Part shown: positions 20,481 to 32,717 of the stretch, piece by piece | How the letters are laid out: each line of letters begins with the position of its first letter | Numbering within the stretch: the stretch's first letter is position 1 | Assembly (NCBI GenBank): GCA_938002605.1 | Contig: CALLAF010000024.1 | Span: forward strand, 46,964-110,963 | Direction: 5' to 3' | Length of the DNA stretch: 64,000 nt | DNA from: an uncultured Paracoccaceae bacterium | Lineage (GTDB): Bacteria > Pseudomonadota > Alphaproteobacteria > Rhodobacterales > Rhodobacteraceae | Notes under the pieces: generated by a model | Seen by the model: only the letters and a program-made list of their open reading frames with translations | The model's database searches: none | Told to the model about the DNA's origin: nothing | Made by a program: the position numbers and the translations under genes

Positions 20481-20635
20481 TGCTGCAATTCCTTCGGCTG
20501 TATAAATAATATGTCAGCCTCGTTTAGGCGATTGCAAAGTTGTCGGCAAGCTTTTGAACAATCGGTCTAAAGTGGTTGCCAGACCGCTGGATTGACCCTA
20601 AGCCTACCGAGGTGATTTTTGGAGAGTGTTTCGAC

Positions 20636-21241
20636 ATGGACGACAGGGGCGGCATTTTTGCGGGCGAAGACCCGTTTGTTATTGCGCGTCAATGGCTTGA
20701 TGCGGCCCGCGCGAGCGAGCCAAATGATCCGAATGCGATTGCACTTGCGAGCGTGGATGCAACAGGTTTACCTAACGTCCGAATGGTTTTGCTGAAGGAG
20801 ATTGAGCCGGATGCATTCGTGTTTTACACCAACTATGAAAGTCGTAAAGCACAGGAGATTGAGCAGGCCGGTAAAGCTGCGTTTGTTATGCACTGGAAGT
20901 CGCTCGCGCGGCAGATTAGAGTGCGTGGAACAGTCGTTCGTGAGGACGGCGAAATTGCTGACGCATACTATAAGTCGCGGTCGCTCAAAAGCCGGCTAGG
21001 GGCTTGGGCATCGCGACAGTCGCAACCTTTGTCATCACGCACCGCATTGATGGCACAGGTCGCAAAAGTTACTGCGCAACAAGGAGCGGATCCGGGACGG
21101 CCGCCTTTTTGGGGCGGATTTCGGATTGTGCCACTTGAGATCGAGTTTTGGTCGGATGGCGCATTTAGGTTGCATGACCGGTTTCGCTGGTCACGTGATA
21201 CGGTTAAGGAGCCGTGGAGCATCGAAAGACTAAGCCCATAG
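20636..21241 (+). CDS. pdxH: Pyridoxamine 5'-phosphate oxidase
   Basis: FMN enzyme that oxidises pyridoxine/pyridoxamine 5'-phosphate to pyridoxal 5'-phosphate. ATG 20636 ([14 protein letters not shown]) gives 201 residues, near the usual length, with GGAGAG upstream; a TTG at 20576 extends the frame but has no conserved content. Seen: [48 protein letters not shown] and the closing RFRWSRD segment with the C-terminal ERLSP. It is the first plus-strand gene after divergent fabI. Confidence 0.95.
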   Translation: MDDRGGIFAGEDPFVIARQWLDAARASEPNDPNAIALASVDATGLPNVRMVLLKEIEPDAFVFYTNYESRKAQEIEQAGKAAFVMHWKSLARQIRVRGTVVREDGEIADAYYKSRSLKSRLGAWASRQSQPLSSRTALMAQVAKVTAQQGADPGRPPFWGGFRIVPLEIEFWSDGAFRLHDRFRWSRDTVKEPWSIERLSP

Positions 21242-21353
21242 ATTTTGGGATGAATGAAATGTATGGTTAAAGCTAGTTTGGTATTTGGTTGCGATCGGGA
21301 CAAAAATTAAGAATGAACAGGGGCGACGTGAGTTGTGCCTGAGGGGAATACGA

Positions 21354-21881
21354 ATGGAAACGCAGGGCACAACGGACCAGCAACGTGTCATAGGATTGGT
21401 AAAGTGGTTTGATCCAGCAAAGGGATTTGGCTTTGTCGTTTCTGATCAAGGTGGGTCCGATATTTTGCTGCATGCCAATGTTTTGCGCAATTTTGGCCAA
21501 GGCTCTGTTGTTGACGGCTCGGAGATTGAGATCGCTGTGCAAGACACGCAACGCGGGCTGCAAGCGACCGAAGTGCTATCGATTACGCCACCAGAGATGG
21601 AATCTGCAGTGCCACTAAAGGATATGGCAGAATTTTCGCCCGAGGATATCGCAGATCGTGCGATCGAACCTGCGCGCGTGAAATGGTTCGACAAGGCCAA
21701 AGGGTTTGGCTTTGCGAATATATTTGGCAGTGATGACGATGTCTTTATTCACATCGAAGTGCTGCGCCGTTCTGGTCTGTCGGATCTGCAATCTGGCGAA
21801 GCGATTGGGTTGCGGTTGGTCGATGGTGAACGTGGCCGGATGGCAATTGAGGTCGTCGGCTGGGAAGTCGCGGCCCGGTGA
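21354..21881 (+). CDS. Double cold-shock-domain protein
   Basis: A 175-residue protein with two cold-shock domains. The first (residues about 12-75) contains GLVKWFDPAKGFGFVV and the second (about 108-172) VKWFDKAKGFGFANIFGSDDDVFIH. These RNP1-like motifs bind single-stranded RNA or DNA. In domain 1 the RNP2-like strand reads DILLHANVL, where Phe is usual, so its nucleic-acid surface may be weaker. ATG 21354 is supported by GAGGGGAATACGA; earlier codons in the frame are unlikely. Its stop overlaps the start of the DUF192 gene. A two-domain architecture is common in alphaproteobacteria. Confidence 0.92.
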   Translation: METQGTTDQQRVIGLVKWFDPAKGFGFVVSDQGGSDILLHANVLRNFGQGSVVDGSEIEIAVQDTQRGLQATEVLSITPPEMESAVPLKDMAEFSPEDIADRAIEPARVKWFDKAKGFGFANIFGSDDDVFIHIEVLRRSGLSDLQSGEAIGLRLVDGERGRMAIEVVGWEVAAR

Positions 21882-22354
21882 AAGCAGCTTTTGCGGCAAT
21901 TGGAATCGCTTTTTGCACACAAGTAGCCTCGGCTGCCTGTGCGCCGGATCGCGTAACCGTTAGCGGCGATTGGGGGCAGGCCCATTTTCACGTCACTGTT
22001 GCTGACGATAATGCCGAACGCGCCCAAGGTCTTATGTTTGTTGAGCAGATGCCCATTATGACCGGCATGTTGTTTGTGTATGAACATCCTCAAAGCGTGA
22101 GCTTTTGGATGCGCAACACATTGATTCCCCTCGATATGCTTTTTGTCGCTCCCGATGGGGAGATTCTCAAAATTCATGAAAATGCGATTCCTTTGGATCG
22201 CACACCGATTCCCGGTGGTGACGGCGTGCAGATGGTTCTTGAGATAAATGGCGGCCTTTCGGGGCGTCTTGGAATCGAAACGGGCGATGTTTTGCAGCAT
22301 CCCAGCTTTGGTACACAAGCAATTTTGCCTTGTGACGAAAAGAGTGACGATTAG
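21878..22354 (+). CDS. Secreted DUF192 family protein
   Basis: A 158-residue exported protein. Residues 1-20 are a signal peptide (FAAIGIAFCTQVASA). The rest is a DUF192 domain with the conserved ERAQGLMFVEQMP, GMLFVY, VSFWMRNTLIPLDMLFV and QMVLEINGG segments. The function of the family is unsettled; a periplasmic location is expected. GTG is the start, overlapping the cold-shock gene stop as GTGA, so both are coupled in one operon that ends before tRNA-Pro. Confidence 0.88.
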   Translation: MKAAFAAIGIAFCTQVASAACAPDRVTVSGDWGQAHFHVTVADDNAERAQGLMFVEQMPIMTGMLFVYEHPQSVSFWMRNTLIPLDMLFVAPDGEILKIHENAIPLDRTPIPGGDGVQMVLEINGGLSGRLGIETGDVLQHPSFGTQAILPCDEKSDD

Positions 22355-22395
22355 GTCTTTTCAAATCAGTTCACCGCGTTTAGAGAAAGCGCAGT

Positions 22396-22472
22396 CGGGG
22401 CGTAGCGCAGCCTGGTAGCGCATCTGTTTTGGGAACAGAGGGTCGGGAGTTCGAATCTCTCCGCCCCGACCA
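22396..22472 (+). tRNA. tRNA-Pro (anticodon UGG)
   Basis: A full 77-base cloverleaf: acceptor CGGGGCG/CGCCCCG, D arm GCGC..GCGC, anticodon stem TCTGT/ACAGA with the seven-base loop TTTGGGA (anticodon TGG at positions 34-36), T arm GGGAG TTCGAAT CTCTC, and an encoded 3' CCA. Reads proline codons ending in A/G and probably others. Confidence 0.96.
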
Positions 22473-22495
22473 CTAAGTCCAAGTTTGGACCTGAA

Positions 22496-22523
22496 CGCCG
22501 GATCACCGCAAGGTCGTCCGGCG
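22496..22523 (+). terminator. Hairpin downstream of tRNA-Pro
   Basis: CGCCGGA (22496-22502) pairs with TCCGGCG (22517-22523); inside, ACC-GCAA-GGT makes a second stem capped by a GNRA tetraloop. A weak T-rich run (ATTTTTA) comes only about 17 bases later, so this may be a tRNA terminator or a processing hairpin. Confidence 0.5.
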
Positions 22524-22835
22524 GTTCCATTTCTGCCCCATTTTTACGCGCAGTGTCGACCTGCAGTGGATAGTGCGGCGGGATATGCTTTATCTGATTT
22601 GTTAAGAATTTTAACTAAGTCAGCCGAACCAAACGGCTTTCTGGTTTTGCACAGCAATTAAGATTCTGTGGACAAATTCGGGGATGAATCGGTGCATCAT
22701 TTTCCGATGTGGCGGAAAGGGGCCGTCAACAGTTTTAATCCGTATTTTGTGTTAAAAATGCGTTGACCCACTAGGGCTAGATGCGTCAGTTTGTGCGGGC
22801 AGATCGATGGTACACAATATGTGGTGTCGATTTAA
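22524..22835 (+). other. Gene-free promoter region upstream of nrdJ
   Basis: About 310 bases with no credible coding frame, noticeably more AT-rich than its surroundings. It holds the short inverted repeat GTTAA-N5-TTAAC (22601-22615), a single DnaA-box-like site on the minus strand (TTGTCCACA, 22667-22675), a possible -35 TTGACC at 22763-22768 and an imperfect palindrome CTAGGGCTAG at 22771-22780. The NrdR-like box is listed separately. Confidence 0.5.
22812..22827 (+). promoter_or_regulatory. NrdR box-like operator
   Basis: ACACAATATGTGGTGT matches the established NrdR consensus ACAC-W-ATAT-A/N-W-GTGT at 14 of 16 positions. It lies about 190 bases upstream of nrdJ. NrdR boxes usually come in pairs; I see only one good copy, with the weak CTAGGGCTAG palindrome about 44 bases upstream as a doubtful partner. 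Confidence 0.6.
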
Positions 22836-22934
22836 CCGGGGGCGGTTCTTCAGGCGGGCGTTATGCCATTTGCAAATATATGCGTGTTTCGGGCTTTTGC
22901 CTGACAGGTTTCTTGCGGCCAATTGAACCCCCGG
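22836..22934 (+). promoter_or_regulatory. Structured leader element upstream of nrdJ
   Basis: CCGGGGG (22836-22842) pairs perfectly with CCCCCGG (22928-22934). After a three-base bulge, TTC/GAA continues the helix, then CAGGC (22851-22855) pairs with GCCTG (22899-22903), giving a roughly 100-base closed domain just after the NrdR-like box. It does not show the GCCACTG core of a cobalamin riboswitch. Its function is unknown. Confidence 0.4.
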
Positions 22935-23019
22935 ATGTGTGTTTTAGTTACCGCGTAAGTGGTTGGGATCAAGTTTTTTGCTGCAACGTCAGCATGTCGA
23001 TAAAATCAGGGGCAGACAG

Positions 23020-26000
23020 ATGAAAATCGAACGTAATTTCACGCAATCAGATCAAGATGCATATGCAGCGCTGGAGTTCAAATCCACGACGTCAGAGATT
23101 CGCAATCCTGACGGAACCATTGTGTTTAAACTTGATGACTGTGAAATTCCGGGCGGTTGGAGCCAGGTTGCCTCTGATGTGATTGCGCAGAAATACTTCC
23201 GCAAAGCAGGTGTGCCTTCTGTTCTTAAAAAAGTGAAAGAAAAGGGTGTACCTTCTTTCCTTTGGCGGTCTGTTCCCGGCAAAGACGCGACGTTTGGCGG
23301 CGAAACTTCCGCCAAGCAAGTTTTCGACCGTTTGGCGGGTGCGTGGACCTATTGGGGTTGGAAGGGCGGCTACTTCTCATCTGAGGAAGACGCACGCACC
23401 TATTTCGACGAAATGTGCTATATGTTGGCAACCCAGCGCGCGGCGCCAAACAGCCCGCAGTGGTTCAATACTGGTCTGCACTGGGCTTACGGCATCGATG
23501 GGCCAGCTCAGGGCCACTATCATGTTGATTACCAATCTGGCGAGCTGACAAAATCTGCATCCAGCTATGAACATCCGCAGCCGCACGCCTGCTTTATCCA
23601 ATCTGTCGAAGATGATTTGGTAAACGAGGGTGGCATCATGGATCTTTGGGTCCGCGAAGCACGTCTGTTCAAATACGGATCCGGCACTGGCACAAACTTT
23701 TCTTCATTGCGTGGCGCCGGTGAGCCGCTGTCAGGTGGCGGTAAGTCATCTGGCCTGATGGGGTTCCTCAAAATTGGTGACCGCGCTGCAGGGGCGATCA
23801 AATCGGGCGGGACAACACGCCGCGCTGCGAAAATGGTGATCGTCGATTCGGATCACCCTGATATCGAAGAATTCATCAACTGGAAGGTCATCGAGGAACA
23901 AAAAGTGGCGAGCATCGTGGCCGGGTCCAAGATGCACGAACGCTATCTCAATGATATCTTTGGGGCTATTCAAGCATGGGACGGCACCGCCGACGGCGCC
24001 TATGACACCAAGACCAATGAAGCGTTGGCAAAAGCCGTACGCGCCGCGAAAAAATCTGCGATCCCAGAGACATATATCAAACGTGTGCTGGATTACGCAA
24101 AGCAGGGCCACACCAGCATTGAATTCCCGACCTATGACACCGATTGGGATTCGGAAGCCTATTCATCCGTGTCTGGGCAGAATTCTAACAACTCAATCCG
24201 TGTAACTGATGCATTCTTGAAAGCCGTCGAAGACGATGCTGATTGGAAGCTGATCAACCGCAAAAACGGTGAGGTCGCCAAGATCATCAAAGCCCGCGAC
24301 CTGTGGGAACAGGTTGGCCATGCTGCATGGGCCTGCGCCGATCCGGGCATCCAATACCACGACACGGTGAACGCTTGGCACACATGCCCCGAAGACGGTG
24401 AGATTCGTGGTTCAAACCCTTGTTCTGAATATATGTTCTTGGATGATACGGCCTGTAACCTTGCGTCGATGAACCTGTTGACCTTCTACAAGGACGGCGA
24501 ATTCCAAGTCGAAGACTACATGCACGCCACGCGTTTGTGGACGGTGACATTGGAAATCTCTGTGATGATGGCGCAATTCCCATCCAAAGAGATCGCACAA
24601 CGGTCGTATGACTTCCGCACGCTTGGCCTTGGCTATGCGAACATCGGCGGTTTGCTGATGAACATGGGCTTTGGCTATGACAGTGACGAAGGTCGGTCCA
24701 TGGGCGCCGCGCTGACCGCGATCATGACGGGTGTGTCATACGCGACATCCGCAGAAATCGCGGGCGAATTGGGCGCGTTCCCGGGCTATGCGAAAAATGC
24801 GAAACACATGCTGCGCGTCATCAAAAACCACCGTCAGGCGGCCTTGGGCAAGACGACGGGTTATGACAATCTGGATGTGAAACCTGTTCCTCTCGACCAT
24901 AAAAATTGTCCTGATCAACGCCTTATCGCGCTTGCCGTTTCCGCGTGGGACGAAGCATTGGAACTGGGCGAACAGCACGGCTACCGCAACGCCCAAGTAT
25001 CGGTCATCGCGCCAACTGGCACCATCGGTTTGGTCATGGATTGTGACACCACCGGGATCGAGCCTGACTTTGCGTTGGTGAAATTCAAGAAACTTGCTGG
25101 CGGCGGTTACTTTAAGATCATCAACCAATCAGTGCCTGCAGCGCTTGAAAAAATCGGCTATGGCCCGGCGCAGATTGAAGAAATCATTTCATACGCGGTC
25201 GGTCACGGCACCATCGGGCAGGCGCCCGCGATTAACCATACCTCGCTGATCGGGCACGGGTTTGGCCAAGAAGAAATCGACAAAGTCGAAGCGGCGCTTG
25301 CCTCGGCATTTGATATTCGTTTCGTGTTCAACCAATGGACCTTGGGCGAAGATTTCTGCACCAAAACACTGGGCATCCCGGCTGAAAAGCTGAACGATCC
25401 AACATTCGATTTGCTGCGCCACCTTGGCTATTCCAAGCAAGACATTGAAGCCGCAAACGATCACGTCTGCGGGACAATGACACTCGAAGGTGCGCCATTC
25501 CTCAAAGAAGAGCACTACAATATCTTTGATTGCGCGAACCCATGCGGCAAAAAGGGTAAGCGTTATCTAAGCGTTGACAGCCATATCCACATGATGGCCG
25601 CGGCACAGTCTTTTATCTCTGGTGCGATCTCAAAAACCATCAACATGCCAAACGATGCGACTATCGAGGACTGCCAAAAGGCCTATGAATTGTCATGGTC
25701 GTTGGGCGTAAAGGCGAACGCATTGTACCGTGACGGATCAAAACTGTCGCAGCCTTTGGCATCTGCCTTGGTCGAAGATGATGATGAGGCAGCGGAAACA
25801 CTCGAAACCGGGACCCCGCAGGAAAAAGCTGCCGTGCTGGCCGAGAAGGTGATCGAAAAGGTCATCATCCAAGAGGTCCGCAACCGCGAACGCGAAAAAA
25901 TGCCGCAACGCCGTAAGGGCTATACGCAAAAAGCCATCGTTGGTGGCCACAAAGTATACCTGCGCACGGGCGAATATGAAGACGGTAATCTTGGTGAGAT

Positions 26001-26646
26001 CTTTATCGATATGCACAAAGAAGGTGCCGGGTTCCGCGCGATGATGAACAACTTTGCCATCGCGGTGTCAGTTGGGCTTCAATACGGTGTGCCGCTCGAA
26101 GAATTTGTGGACGCGTTTACATTCACCAAGTTTGAGCCAGCGGGCATGGTGCAAGGCAACGACAGCATCAAAAACGCGACGTCGATCCTTGATTACATCT
26201 TCCGCGAATTGGCCGTGTCTTACCTAGACCGCACCGATCTGGCCCATGTGAAACCCGAAGGGGCCGCGTTTGACGACATCGGCCGTGGCGAAGAAGAGGG
26301 CGTGTCTAACGTCCAAACGCCAACGGATTCAGCGGCCACACGTTCGCTTGAGGTGCTCAAGCAGATTTCCTCAACAGGTTACCTGCGCAAACGGATGCCA
26401 AATGATCTAGTCGTTATGCGCGGTGCGACTGAAGAAACCGCAGAGGTGTCCGTACAGACCATCGCCACGGAAACCACGTCAGAAACCGCGATCAGCACAG
26501 GCACCGTCAGTATTTCTGCCCGCGACAAGGCAAAAATGCAGGGCTATGAGGGTGATCCATGCGGCGAATGCGGCAACTACACATTGGTACGCAACGGGAC
26601 TTGCATGAAATGCAACACCTGTGGCGGCACATCGGGCTGTAGCTGA
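23020..26646 (+). CDS. nrdJ: Adenosylcobalamin-dependent (class II) ribonucleoside-diphosphate reductase
   Basis: Reduces ribonucleotides to deoxyribonucleotides using a B12-generated thiyl radical, so it works with or without oxygen. 1208 residues from ATG 23020, with AGGGGCAGACAG upstream; the frame extends to 22963 without family content. Seen: [41 protein letters not shown] (active-site Cys region), [20 protein letters not shown] and the C-terminal zinc-ribbon/thioredoxin-interacting tail with CGEC, CMKC and CGGTSGC. Its stop overlaps the next short ORF. An NrdR-like box and a structured leader lie upstream. Confidence 0.96.
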   Translation: MKIERNFTQSDQDAYAALEFKSTTSEIRNPDGTIVFKLDDCEIPGGWSQVASDVIAQKYFRKAGVPSVLKKVKEKGVPSFLWRSVPGKDATFGGETSAKQVFDRLAGAWTYWGWKGGYFSSEEDARTYFDEMCYMLATQRAAPNSPQWFNTGLHWAYGIDGPAQGHYHVDYQSGELTKSASSYEHPQPHACFIQSVEDDLVNEGGIMDLWVREARLFKYGSGTGTNFSSLRGAGEPLSGGGKSSGLMGFLKIGDRAAGAIKSGGTTRRAAKMVIVDSDHPDIEEFINWKVIEEQKVASIVAGSKMHERYLNDIFGAIQAWDGTADGAYDTKTNEALAKAVRAAKKSAIPETYIKRVLDYAKQGHTSIEFPTYDTDWDSEAYSSVSGQNSNNSIRVTDAFLKAVEDDADWKLINRKNGEVAKIIKARDLWEQVGHAAWACADPGIQYHDTVNAWHTCPEDGEIRGSNPCSEYMFLDDTACNLASMNLLTFYKDGEFQVEDYMHATRLWTVTLEISVMMAQFPSKEIAQRSYDFRTLGLGYANIGGLLMNMGFGYDSDEGRSMGAALTAIMTGVSYATSAEIAGELGAFPGYAKNAKHMLRVIKNHRQAALGKTTGYDNLDVKPVPLDHKNCPDQRLIALAVSAWDEALELGEQHGYRNAQVSVIAPTGTIGLVMDCDTTGIEPDFALVKFKKLAGGGYFKIINQSVPAALEKIGYGPAQIEEIISYAVGHGTIGQAPAINHTSLIGHGFGQEEIDKVEAALASAFDIRFVFNQWTLGEDFCTKTLGIPAEKLNDPTFDLLRHLGYSKQDIEAANDHVCGTMTLEGAPFLKEEHYNIFDCANPCGKKGKRYLSVDSHIHMMAAAQSFISGAISKTINMPNDATIEDCQKAYELSWSLGVKANALYRDGSKLSQPLASALVEDDDEAAETLETGTPQEKAAVLAEKVIEKVIIQEVRNREREKMPQRRKGYTQKAIVGGHKVYLRTGEYEDGNLGEIFIDMHKEGAGFRAMMNNFAIAVSVGLQYGVPLEEFVDAFTFTKFEPAGMVQGNDSIKNATSILDYIFRELAVSYLDRTDLAHVKPEGAAFDDIGRGEEEGVSNVQTPTDSAATRSLEVLKQISSTGYLRKRMPNDLVVMRGATEETAEVSVQTIATETTSETAISTGTVSISARDKAKMQGYEGDPCGECGNYTLVRNGTCMKCNTCGGTSGCS

Positions 26647-26879
26647 TGGAACATGCGTTCGAAATTGCCGGTATCCGCTGTGATGCCAATGAAATCCGCC
26701 TGCGTGGGCGCAGTGTCGAGGCGCAGTTTGCGCCCGATGCCGCCGGGCCACTGCATGACGCGCTGACCAATAACATGGCAGTCGCTTTTCTTGGGGCCTC
26801 CGCGATGAACGTACTATATTCCGTTGATGCCATTGATACTGAGAACGGGGCCTGCCGCGCCGTGTTTTCAATGCATTAA
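26646..26879 (+). CDS. Small conserved-looking protein coupled to nrdJ
   Basis: A 77-residue protein, not recognised. The ATG overlaps the nrdJ stop (TGATG), a strong sign that it is translated. The protein has no signal peptide or membrane segment; the middle (GRSVEAQFAPDAAGPLHDAL) and end (GACRAVFSMH) give no known motif. A terminator follows about 100 bases later, making nrdJ and this ORF one transcript. A role linked to ribonucleotide reduction or B12 is guesswork. Confidence 0.65.
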   Translation: MEHAFEIAGIRCDANEIRLRGRSVEAQFAPDAAGPLHDALTNNMAVAFLGASAMNVLYSVDAIDTENGACRAVFSMH

Positions 26880-26980
26880 TATGCCGATCCGGGGCGGATG
26901 CGTTCGCCCCTGGTGCCGATCAGGCCGCAGGCAAAAAATCAGAGCGGTATAATTACTTAGCCTGATCAGCAAGACTATCA

Positions 26981-27005
26981 GGGGGGCTTCGGTCCCCCTT
27001 TTTTT
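26981..27005 (+). terminator. Rho-independent terminator of the nrdJ transcript
   Basis: GGGGGGC-TTCG-GTCCCCC, a 7-bp stem closed by a C(UUCG)G tetraloop, followed by seven T. Confidence 0.95.
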
Positions 27006-27096
27006 ATACGGTTCGGTTCAGGGTACGGATTTCATGTCTTGGCGCTGTCATTTAGATCATCTAGGGTTTTGGAAGTAATTTTCAGGAGATTTTTCA

Positions 27097-27882
27097 ATGC
27101 AGTGCCACGAAGTTGATTATGAGATTTTCGGCGATGATATGCAGATCGTCGAAGTGGAATTAGACCCGCAAGAAACAGTGATCGCCGAAGCTGGCGCCAT
27201 GAATTACATGGAAGATGGTATCGGGTTCGTGTCCAAAATGGGCGATGGCACCACCCCGACAAAGGGCGTGATGGGTGCGCTGTTAAACGTGGGTAAACGC
27301 GTGCTGACTGGCGAATCTATCTTTCTGACCCATTTTTCAAATGATGGTCAGGGCAAAAAACGTGTGGCCTTTGCCGCCCCTTATCCCGGCAAAATTATCC
27401 CGGTGGATATGACTACCGTAGGTGGTGAGCTAATCTGCCAAAAGGATGCGTTCCTATGTGCGGCTTTTGGCACCACAACCGATATCGCGTTCCAAAAGAA
27501 ACTGGGTGCTGGGTTCTTTGGCGGTGAAGGCTTTATCTTGCAGCGCTTGCGTGGTGACGGCATGGCATTCATTCACGTCGGCGGCACGGTGATCAAACGC
27601 GAATTGCAACCGGGTGAGGTACTGCGCGTTGATACCGGGTGTATCGCAGCGTTTGATTCTGGCGTGACCTATGACATCGAACGCGCTGGCAATCTGAAAT
27701 CGATGGTGTTTGGCGGCGAAGGGCTGTTCCTTGCGACCTTACGCGGTCCGGGCACGGTTTACTTGCAAAGCCTGCCATTCTCGCGGCTTGCAGATCGCAT
27801 CCTGCGCGCGGCAGGGCCGGGCGGCAGCAAAGGCGAAGGATCAGTTTTGGGTGGTCTGGGCGATATGTTCGGCGACCGCTAA
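27097..27882 (+). CDS. AIM24/TIGR00266 family protein
   Basis: A 261-residue soluble protein with the TRAP-like beta fold of the AIM24 family. Seen: [43 protein letters not shown], the [11 protein letters not shown] segment and a final Gly-rich stretch ([16 protein letters not shown]). Biochemical function is not established; mitochondrial AIM24 affects respiratory complex and cristae assembly. AGGAG precedes the ATG. Its last four bases overlap the convergent cupin gene. Confidence 0.88.
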   Translation: MQCHEVDYEIFGDDMQIVEVELDPQETVIAEAGAMNYMEDGIGFVSKMGDGTTPTKGVMGALLNVGKRVLTGESIFLTHFSNDGQGKKRVAFAAPYPGKIIPVDMTTVGGELICQKDAFLCAAFGTTTDIAFQKKLGAGFFGGEGFILQRLRGDGMAFIHVGGTVIKRELQPGEVLRVDTGCIAAFDSGVTYDIERAGNLKSMVFGGEGLFLATLRGPGTVYLQSLPFSRLADRILRAAGPGGSKGEGSVLGGLGDMFGDR

Positions 27883-28298
27883 CGCGGAATATCAAAGCCG
27901 GGTTCCGCCAGATGGAACCCGGTAAAATCAAACCCCGGCGACACGGTGCAGTTGACCAATGTCCAATCTCCCGTTGTGGCCGCTGCCTGCCAATGGTTTT
28001 CAGGCACAATGATTTGCGGCGCTTGGTCAGCCAAAACATCTGGACCTAGGATATGATCGACCGCTGGCCCTTGTTCGGTGACGGATAGGCTTAGTGTAAT
28101 CGGCGCGCCAGCGTGATAGAGCCAAATTTCGGTCGCATCAACGCGGTGCCAATGGCTGCTTTCGCCAGATTTGAGCAGAAAATAGATGCAAGTGCCTGTT
28201 GGCCGCCCGTCATTTTCTGCAATCCAAGTTTGACGATAGTAGCCGCCTTCCGGATGGGGCCGCAGACCCAGCTTTTTGATGATCGCATCAGCGCTCAT
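27879..28298 (-). CDS. DUF985 cupin protein
   Basis: A 139-residue cupin_5 protein. Seen: [16 protein letters not shown] at the N-terminus, [29 protein letters not shown] with the metal-site-like His/Glu residues, and the closing [17 protein letters not shown]. Function of the family is unknown, with an isomerase or sugar-binding role suggested by fold only. Its ATG overlaps the stop of the upstream acetyltransferase (ATGA), so the two are coupled. Confidence 0.88.
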   Translation of the reverse strand: MSADAIIKKLGLRPHPEGGYYRQTWIAENDGRPTGTCIYFLLKSGESSHWHRVDATEIWLYHAGAPITLSLSVTEQGPAVDHILGPDVLADQAPQIIVPENHWQAAATTGDWTLVNCTVSPGFDFTGFHLAEPGFDIPR

Positions 28299-28882
28299 TT
28301 GAACACCGGAATATGCGCGCCTGCGTTTTCTGGCAGATGTCCTGACAGGCGCGGATCAGGCGCGATTTCAATCTCTTGTTTAATCGGGGTGAAGCCGGCG
28401 CGGATGTAGAACGGCAGGGCTTGCGGGCTATCGAGCGTGCAGGTGTGGACGTGGAAGCGATTGATATCGCGCGAAAATGCGTGCGCAACAGCATGGGACA
28501 TCATCACACGGCCCGCGCCCTTTCCGACGGTATTGGGGGTAAGGCCGAAATAAGCCAATTCGCATTCGCCGGACGTGCGGTGATCAATTTCGACCAACCC
28601 GACATCTTGCCCGTCTTGCTGCAAGGTCCAGACTTCGTAATCTGGATCATGCAAAATGGCGATTAATGCGTCATCCGCCAAATATAGCCGACCAAACCAA
28701 AGCCAATCTTCGCCCACAGCCCGAAACATGGTGCGGTACCAGTCGGGATCAGCGGCGGTGTGGCGTTTGAAGGTGAATTCATGTGATGGGATGGAGGCCA
28801 TAGGTGGCGCTGCCATCTCAAGATGGGTCACAACAGTCGCGACCATGCCGCGCGGAATTTGGTGAAAGCCGGGATTTAACAT
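28295..28882 (-). CDS. GNAT-family N-acetyltransferase
   Basis: A 195-residue acetyltransferase from ATG 28882 (MLNPGFHQIPRGMVATVVTHLEM). The acetyl-CoA loop region follows the strand CELAYFGLTPNTVGKGAGRVMM, with the NRFHVHTCTLDSPQALPFYIRAGF segment typical of the fold's C-terminal half. Substrate unknown. The frame opens further upstream, but the eno terminator lies in that extension, which argues for this start. No strong ribosome binding site is visible. Coupled to the DUF985 gene. Confidence 0.82.
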   Translation of the reverse strand: MLNPGFHQIPRGMVATVVTHLEMAAPPMASIPSHEFTFKRHTAADPDWYRTMFRAVGEDWLWFGRLYLADDALIAILHDPDYEVWTLQQDGQDVGLVEIDHRTSGECELAYFGLTPNTVGKGAGRVMMSHAVAHAFSRDINRFHVHTCTLDSPQALPFYIRAGFTPIKQEIEIAPDPRLSGHLPENAGAHIPVFK

Positions 28883-28931
28883 GGTGGGAAGGTAGTCTGA
28901 AATGATCGGCAGGGCCAAGACCATTTCGCAA

Positions 28932-28965
28932 GAAAATGCCCCGCGCAGCAATTGGTGCGCGGGGC
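28932..28965 (-). terminator. Rho-independent terminator of eno
   Basis: GCCCCGCGCA (28938-28947) and TGCGCGGGGC (28956-28965) form a 10-bp GC-rich stem with an 8-base loop. On the minus strand it is followed by ATTTTCTT, just after the eno stop. Confidence 0.85.
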
Positions 28966-28972
28966 AGGGTCG

Positions 28973-31181
<2,209 letters not shown>

Positions 31182-31278
31182 TTGTGCGCCTCGATTGGAA
31201 TGTCTTCAATCGCATACGCCTGCTGGCTGCCAATGCAAAGCCATGATCGTACCAAGTCAGCCGAGTTTTGCGCGGCGG

Positions 31279-31692
31279 CTACACTTTTTTGATTGGCACC
31301 GCATATAGCTCTAACCGATGCCCCTTCAGCTCATACCCCAGTTTGGCGGCGATCCGTTCTTGCAAGGCTTCGATATCTGGGTCCACGAATTCGATCACCT
31401 CGCCTGAATGCATATCTATTAGGTGGTCGTGATGGTCACGATCCGCAGCTTCATAACGCGCACGCCCGTCGCCAAATTCATGCTTTTCAAGAATGCCGGT
31501 TTCCTCGAATAGTTTGACGGTCCGGTACACGGTGGCAAGCGAAATGCCCGCATCTGCTGCCGAAGCGCGCGCGTATAATTCTTCGACATCTGGATGGTCG
31601 GTCGCAGCCTCAAGCACCCCCGCGATGGTGCGGCGTTGGTCGGTCATACGTAGGCCATTGGCCTCGCAACGTTCAAGAATTGTGGATTTCAT
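31279..31692 (-). CDS. Fur-family metalloregulator (Fur/Mur type)
   Basis: A 137-residue regulator. N-terminal winged helix with the recognition region ISLATVYRTVKLFEETGI, then the metal-binding hinge with DRDHHDHLIDMHSGEVIEF and the C-terminal dimerisation part KLGYELKGHRLELYAVP. The HHDHLI sequence fits Fur/Mur rather than Irr (which carries a HHH-type haem segment) or Zur. In Rhodobacterales such proteins often act as Mur on manganese uptake genes. ATG 31692 is preferred over TTG 31698. The C-terminal CxxC pair of some Fur proteins is absent. Confidence 0.88.
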   Translation of the reverse strand: MKSTILERCEANGLRMTDQRRTIAGVLEAATDHPDVEELYARASAADAGISLATVYRTVKLFEETGILEKHEFGDGRARYEAADRDHHDHLIDMHSGEVIEFVDPDIEALQERIAAKLGYELKGHRLELYAVPIKKV

Positions 31693-31760
31693 CGGCAACT
31701 CGGTCTGTGGTCATAGGGTGATACCGTTAAAGTCAGCGGGTTTCCAGCCGTGTCGCGGAT

Positions 31761-32717
31761 CTAAAACCACTTGATCCACCGTAAGATCGCATAGGTCGCG
31801 GCCCCCAATCCCACCATAAGCGCGCAAAGGATCAAAAATGCGTCCGGATGATCCACCCAAGGCATCCCACCAACATTCACCCCCAACAGCCCCGTGATAA
31901 AGCTGAGCGGAAGAAAAATCGCCGCCACAACAGAGAGCGTATTACCGTTGCGCGCAATCCGCGCCTCTTGTGTGATATCGATATGGGCGGACAGGGCACG
32001 CAGCCAGTCGCGCACCTCTTCGACTTCTTCGACAGAGCGCATGGCTCGGTTGGCAGTGTCCCGCATGCGGTTGCGCAAGCTGTCGGTCAAAACCCCACCG
32101 TGGTTAATTGCCAAAGCGCCCAGCGCATCCTTGAGCGGTCCAATGTGGCGCCGCAGACGAATGGCCGTGCGCTGCAGGTCAAACAGGTCCGGAACATCAG
32201 AGGCCCCGGTTTGATAAACGCCGTCTTCCATTGCGTCAGCACGTTCTTCAAGATCGACCGACACTTTTTCAACCCGCTCAACGATGTCTTCGGCAATACG
32301 GGTGATAAGATTGCCAGGGGCCGCAGGGCAATCGCCATCAGCAATTTGTTTTGCAAGGGCATCGACGGTCTTTACTGGCAGCCTGCGCACGCTGATTACC
32401 AAACGCGGGGTAATCCACAGGCGTAATGACACCATATTCGCAAGCTCTTGCCCGTCATTCAGGTTGATCCCGCGCAGTGTCAGCACGATCCCTTTTTCAT
32501 CATCGTCCATATGCGGGCGGGTCTTTGCAGCAAGCAATGCGCGCGCGGCACGTGGCGGCAACGCATCATCACACCATGCGCGCAAATGCGGATCGGCCAA
32601 ATCAAAATGAAGCCAGCGATAGCCGACCTTGTCTTCCATCGTGGTTGAAATCGCGGCGGCGGGGACGGATGTGCCGTCCCGGCCAATATCATAAGCGTGT
32701 AATGGGTTAGGTAACAA
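31761..32717 (-). CDS. zntB: ZntB-like zinc transporter (CorA family)
   Basis: A 318-residue CorA-superfamily protein: a large cytoplasmic N-terminal domain, a long helix around residues 150-250, and two C-terminal membrane segments. The pore signature reads GVN (SFITGLLGVNVGGMPW) as in ZntB, not the GMN of CorA. The likely start is TTG 32717, which overlaps the PhzF stop; the next Met is 26 residues in and would cut the conserved YRWLHFDL region short. Its role is probably zinc transport, by family. Confidence 0.85.
   Translation of the reverse strand: MLPNPLHAYDIGRDGTSVPAAAISTTMEDKVGYRWLHFDLADPHLRAWCDDALPPRAARALLAAKTRPHMDDDEKGIVLTLRGINLNDGQELANMVSLRLWITPRLVISVRRLPVKTVDALAKQIADGDCPAAPGNLITRIAEDIVERVEKVSVDLEERADAMEDGVYQTGASDVPDLFDLQRTAIRLRRHIGPLKDALGALAINHGGVLTDSLRNRMRDTANRAMRSVEEVEEVRDWLRALSAHIDITQEARIARNGNTLSVVAAIFLPLSFITGLLGVNVGGMPWVDHPDAFLILCALMVGLGAATYAILRWIKWF

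Noticed and set aside
22667..22675. Replication origin signal (single DnaA-like box)
   Set aside because: Only one imperfect box is present, with no cluster or origin-type neighbours.
22473..23019. Cobalamin riboswitch upstream of the B12-dependent nrdJ
   Set aside because: No GCCACTG core or the usual conserved blocks could be found; only a generic stem-closed leader is visible.
22781..23023. 80-codon frame upstream of nrdJ
   Set aside because: No ribosome binding site, no family likeness, and it overlaps the structured leader and the nrdJ start.
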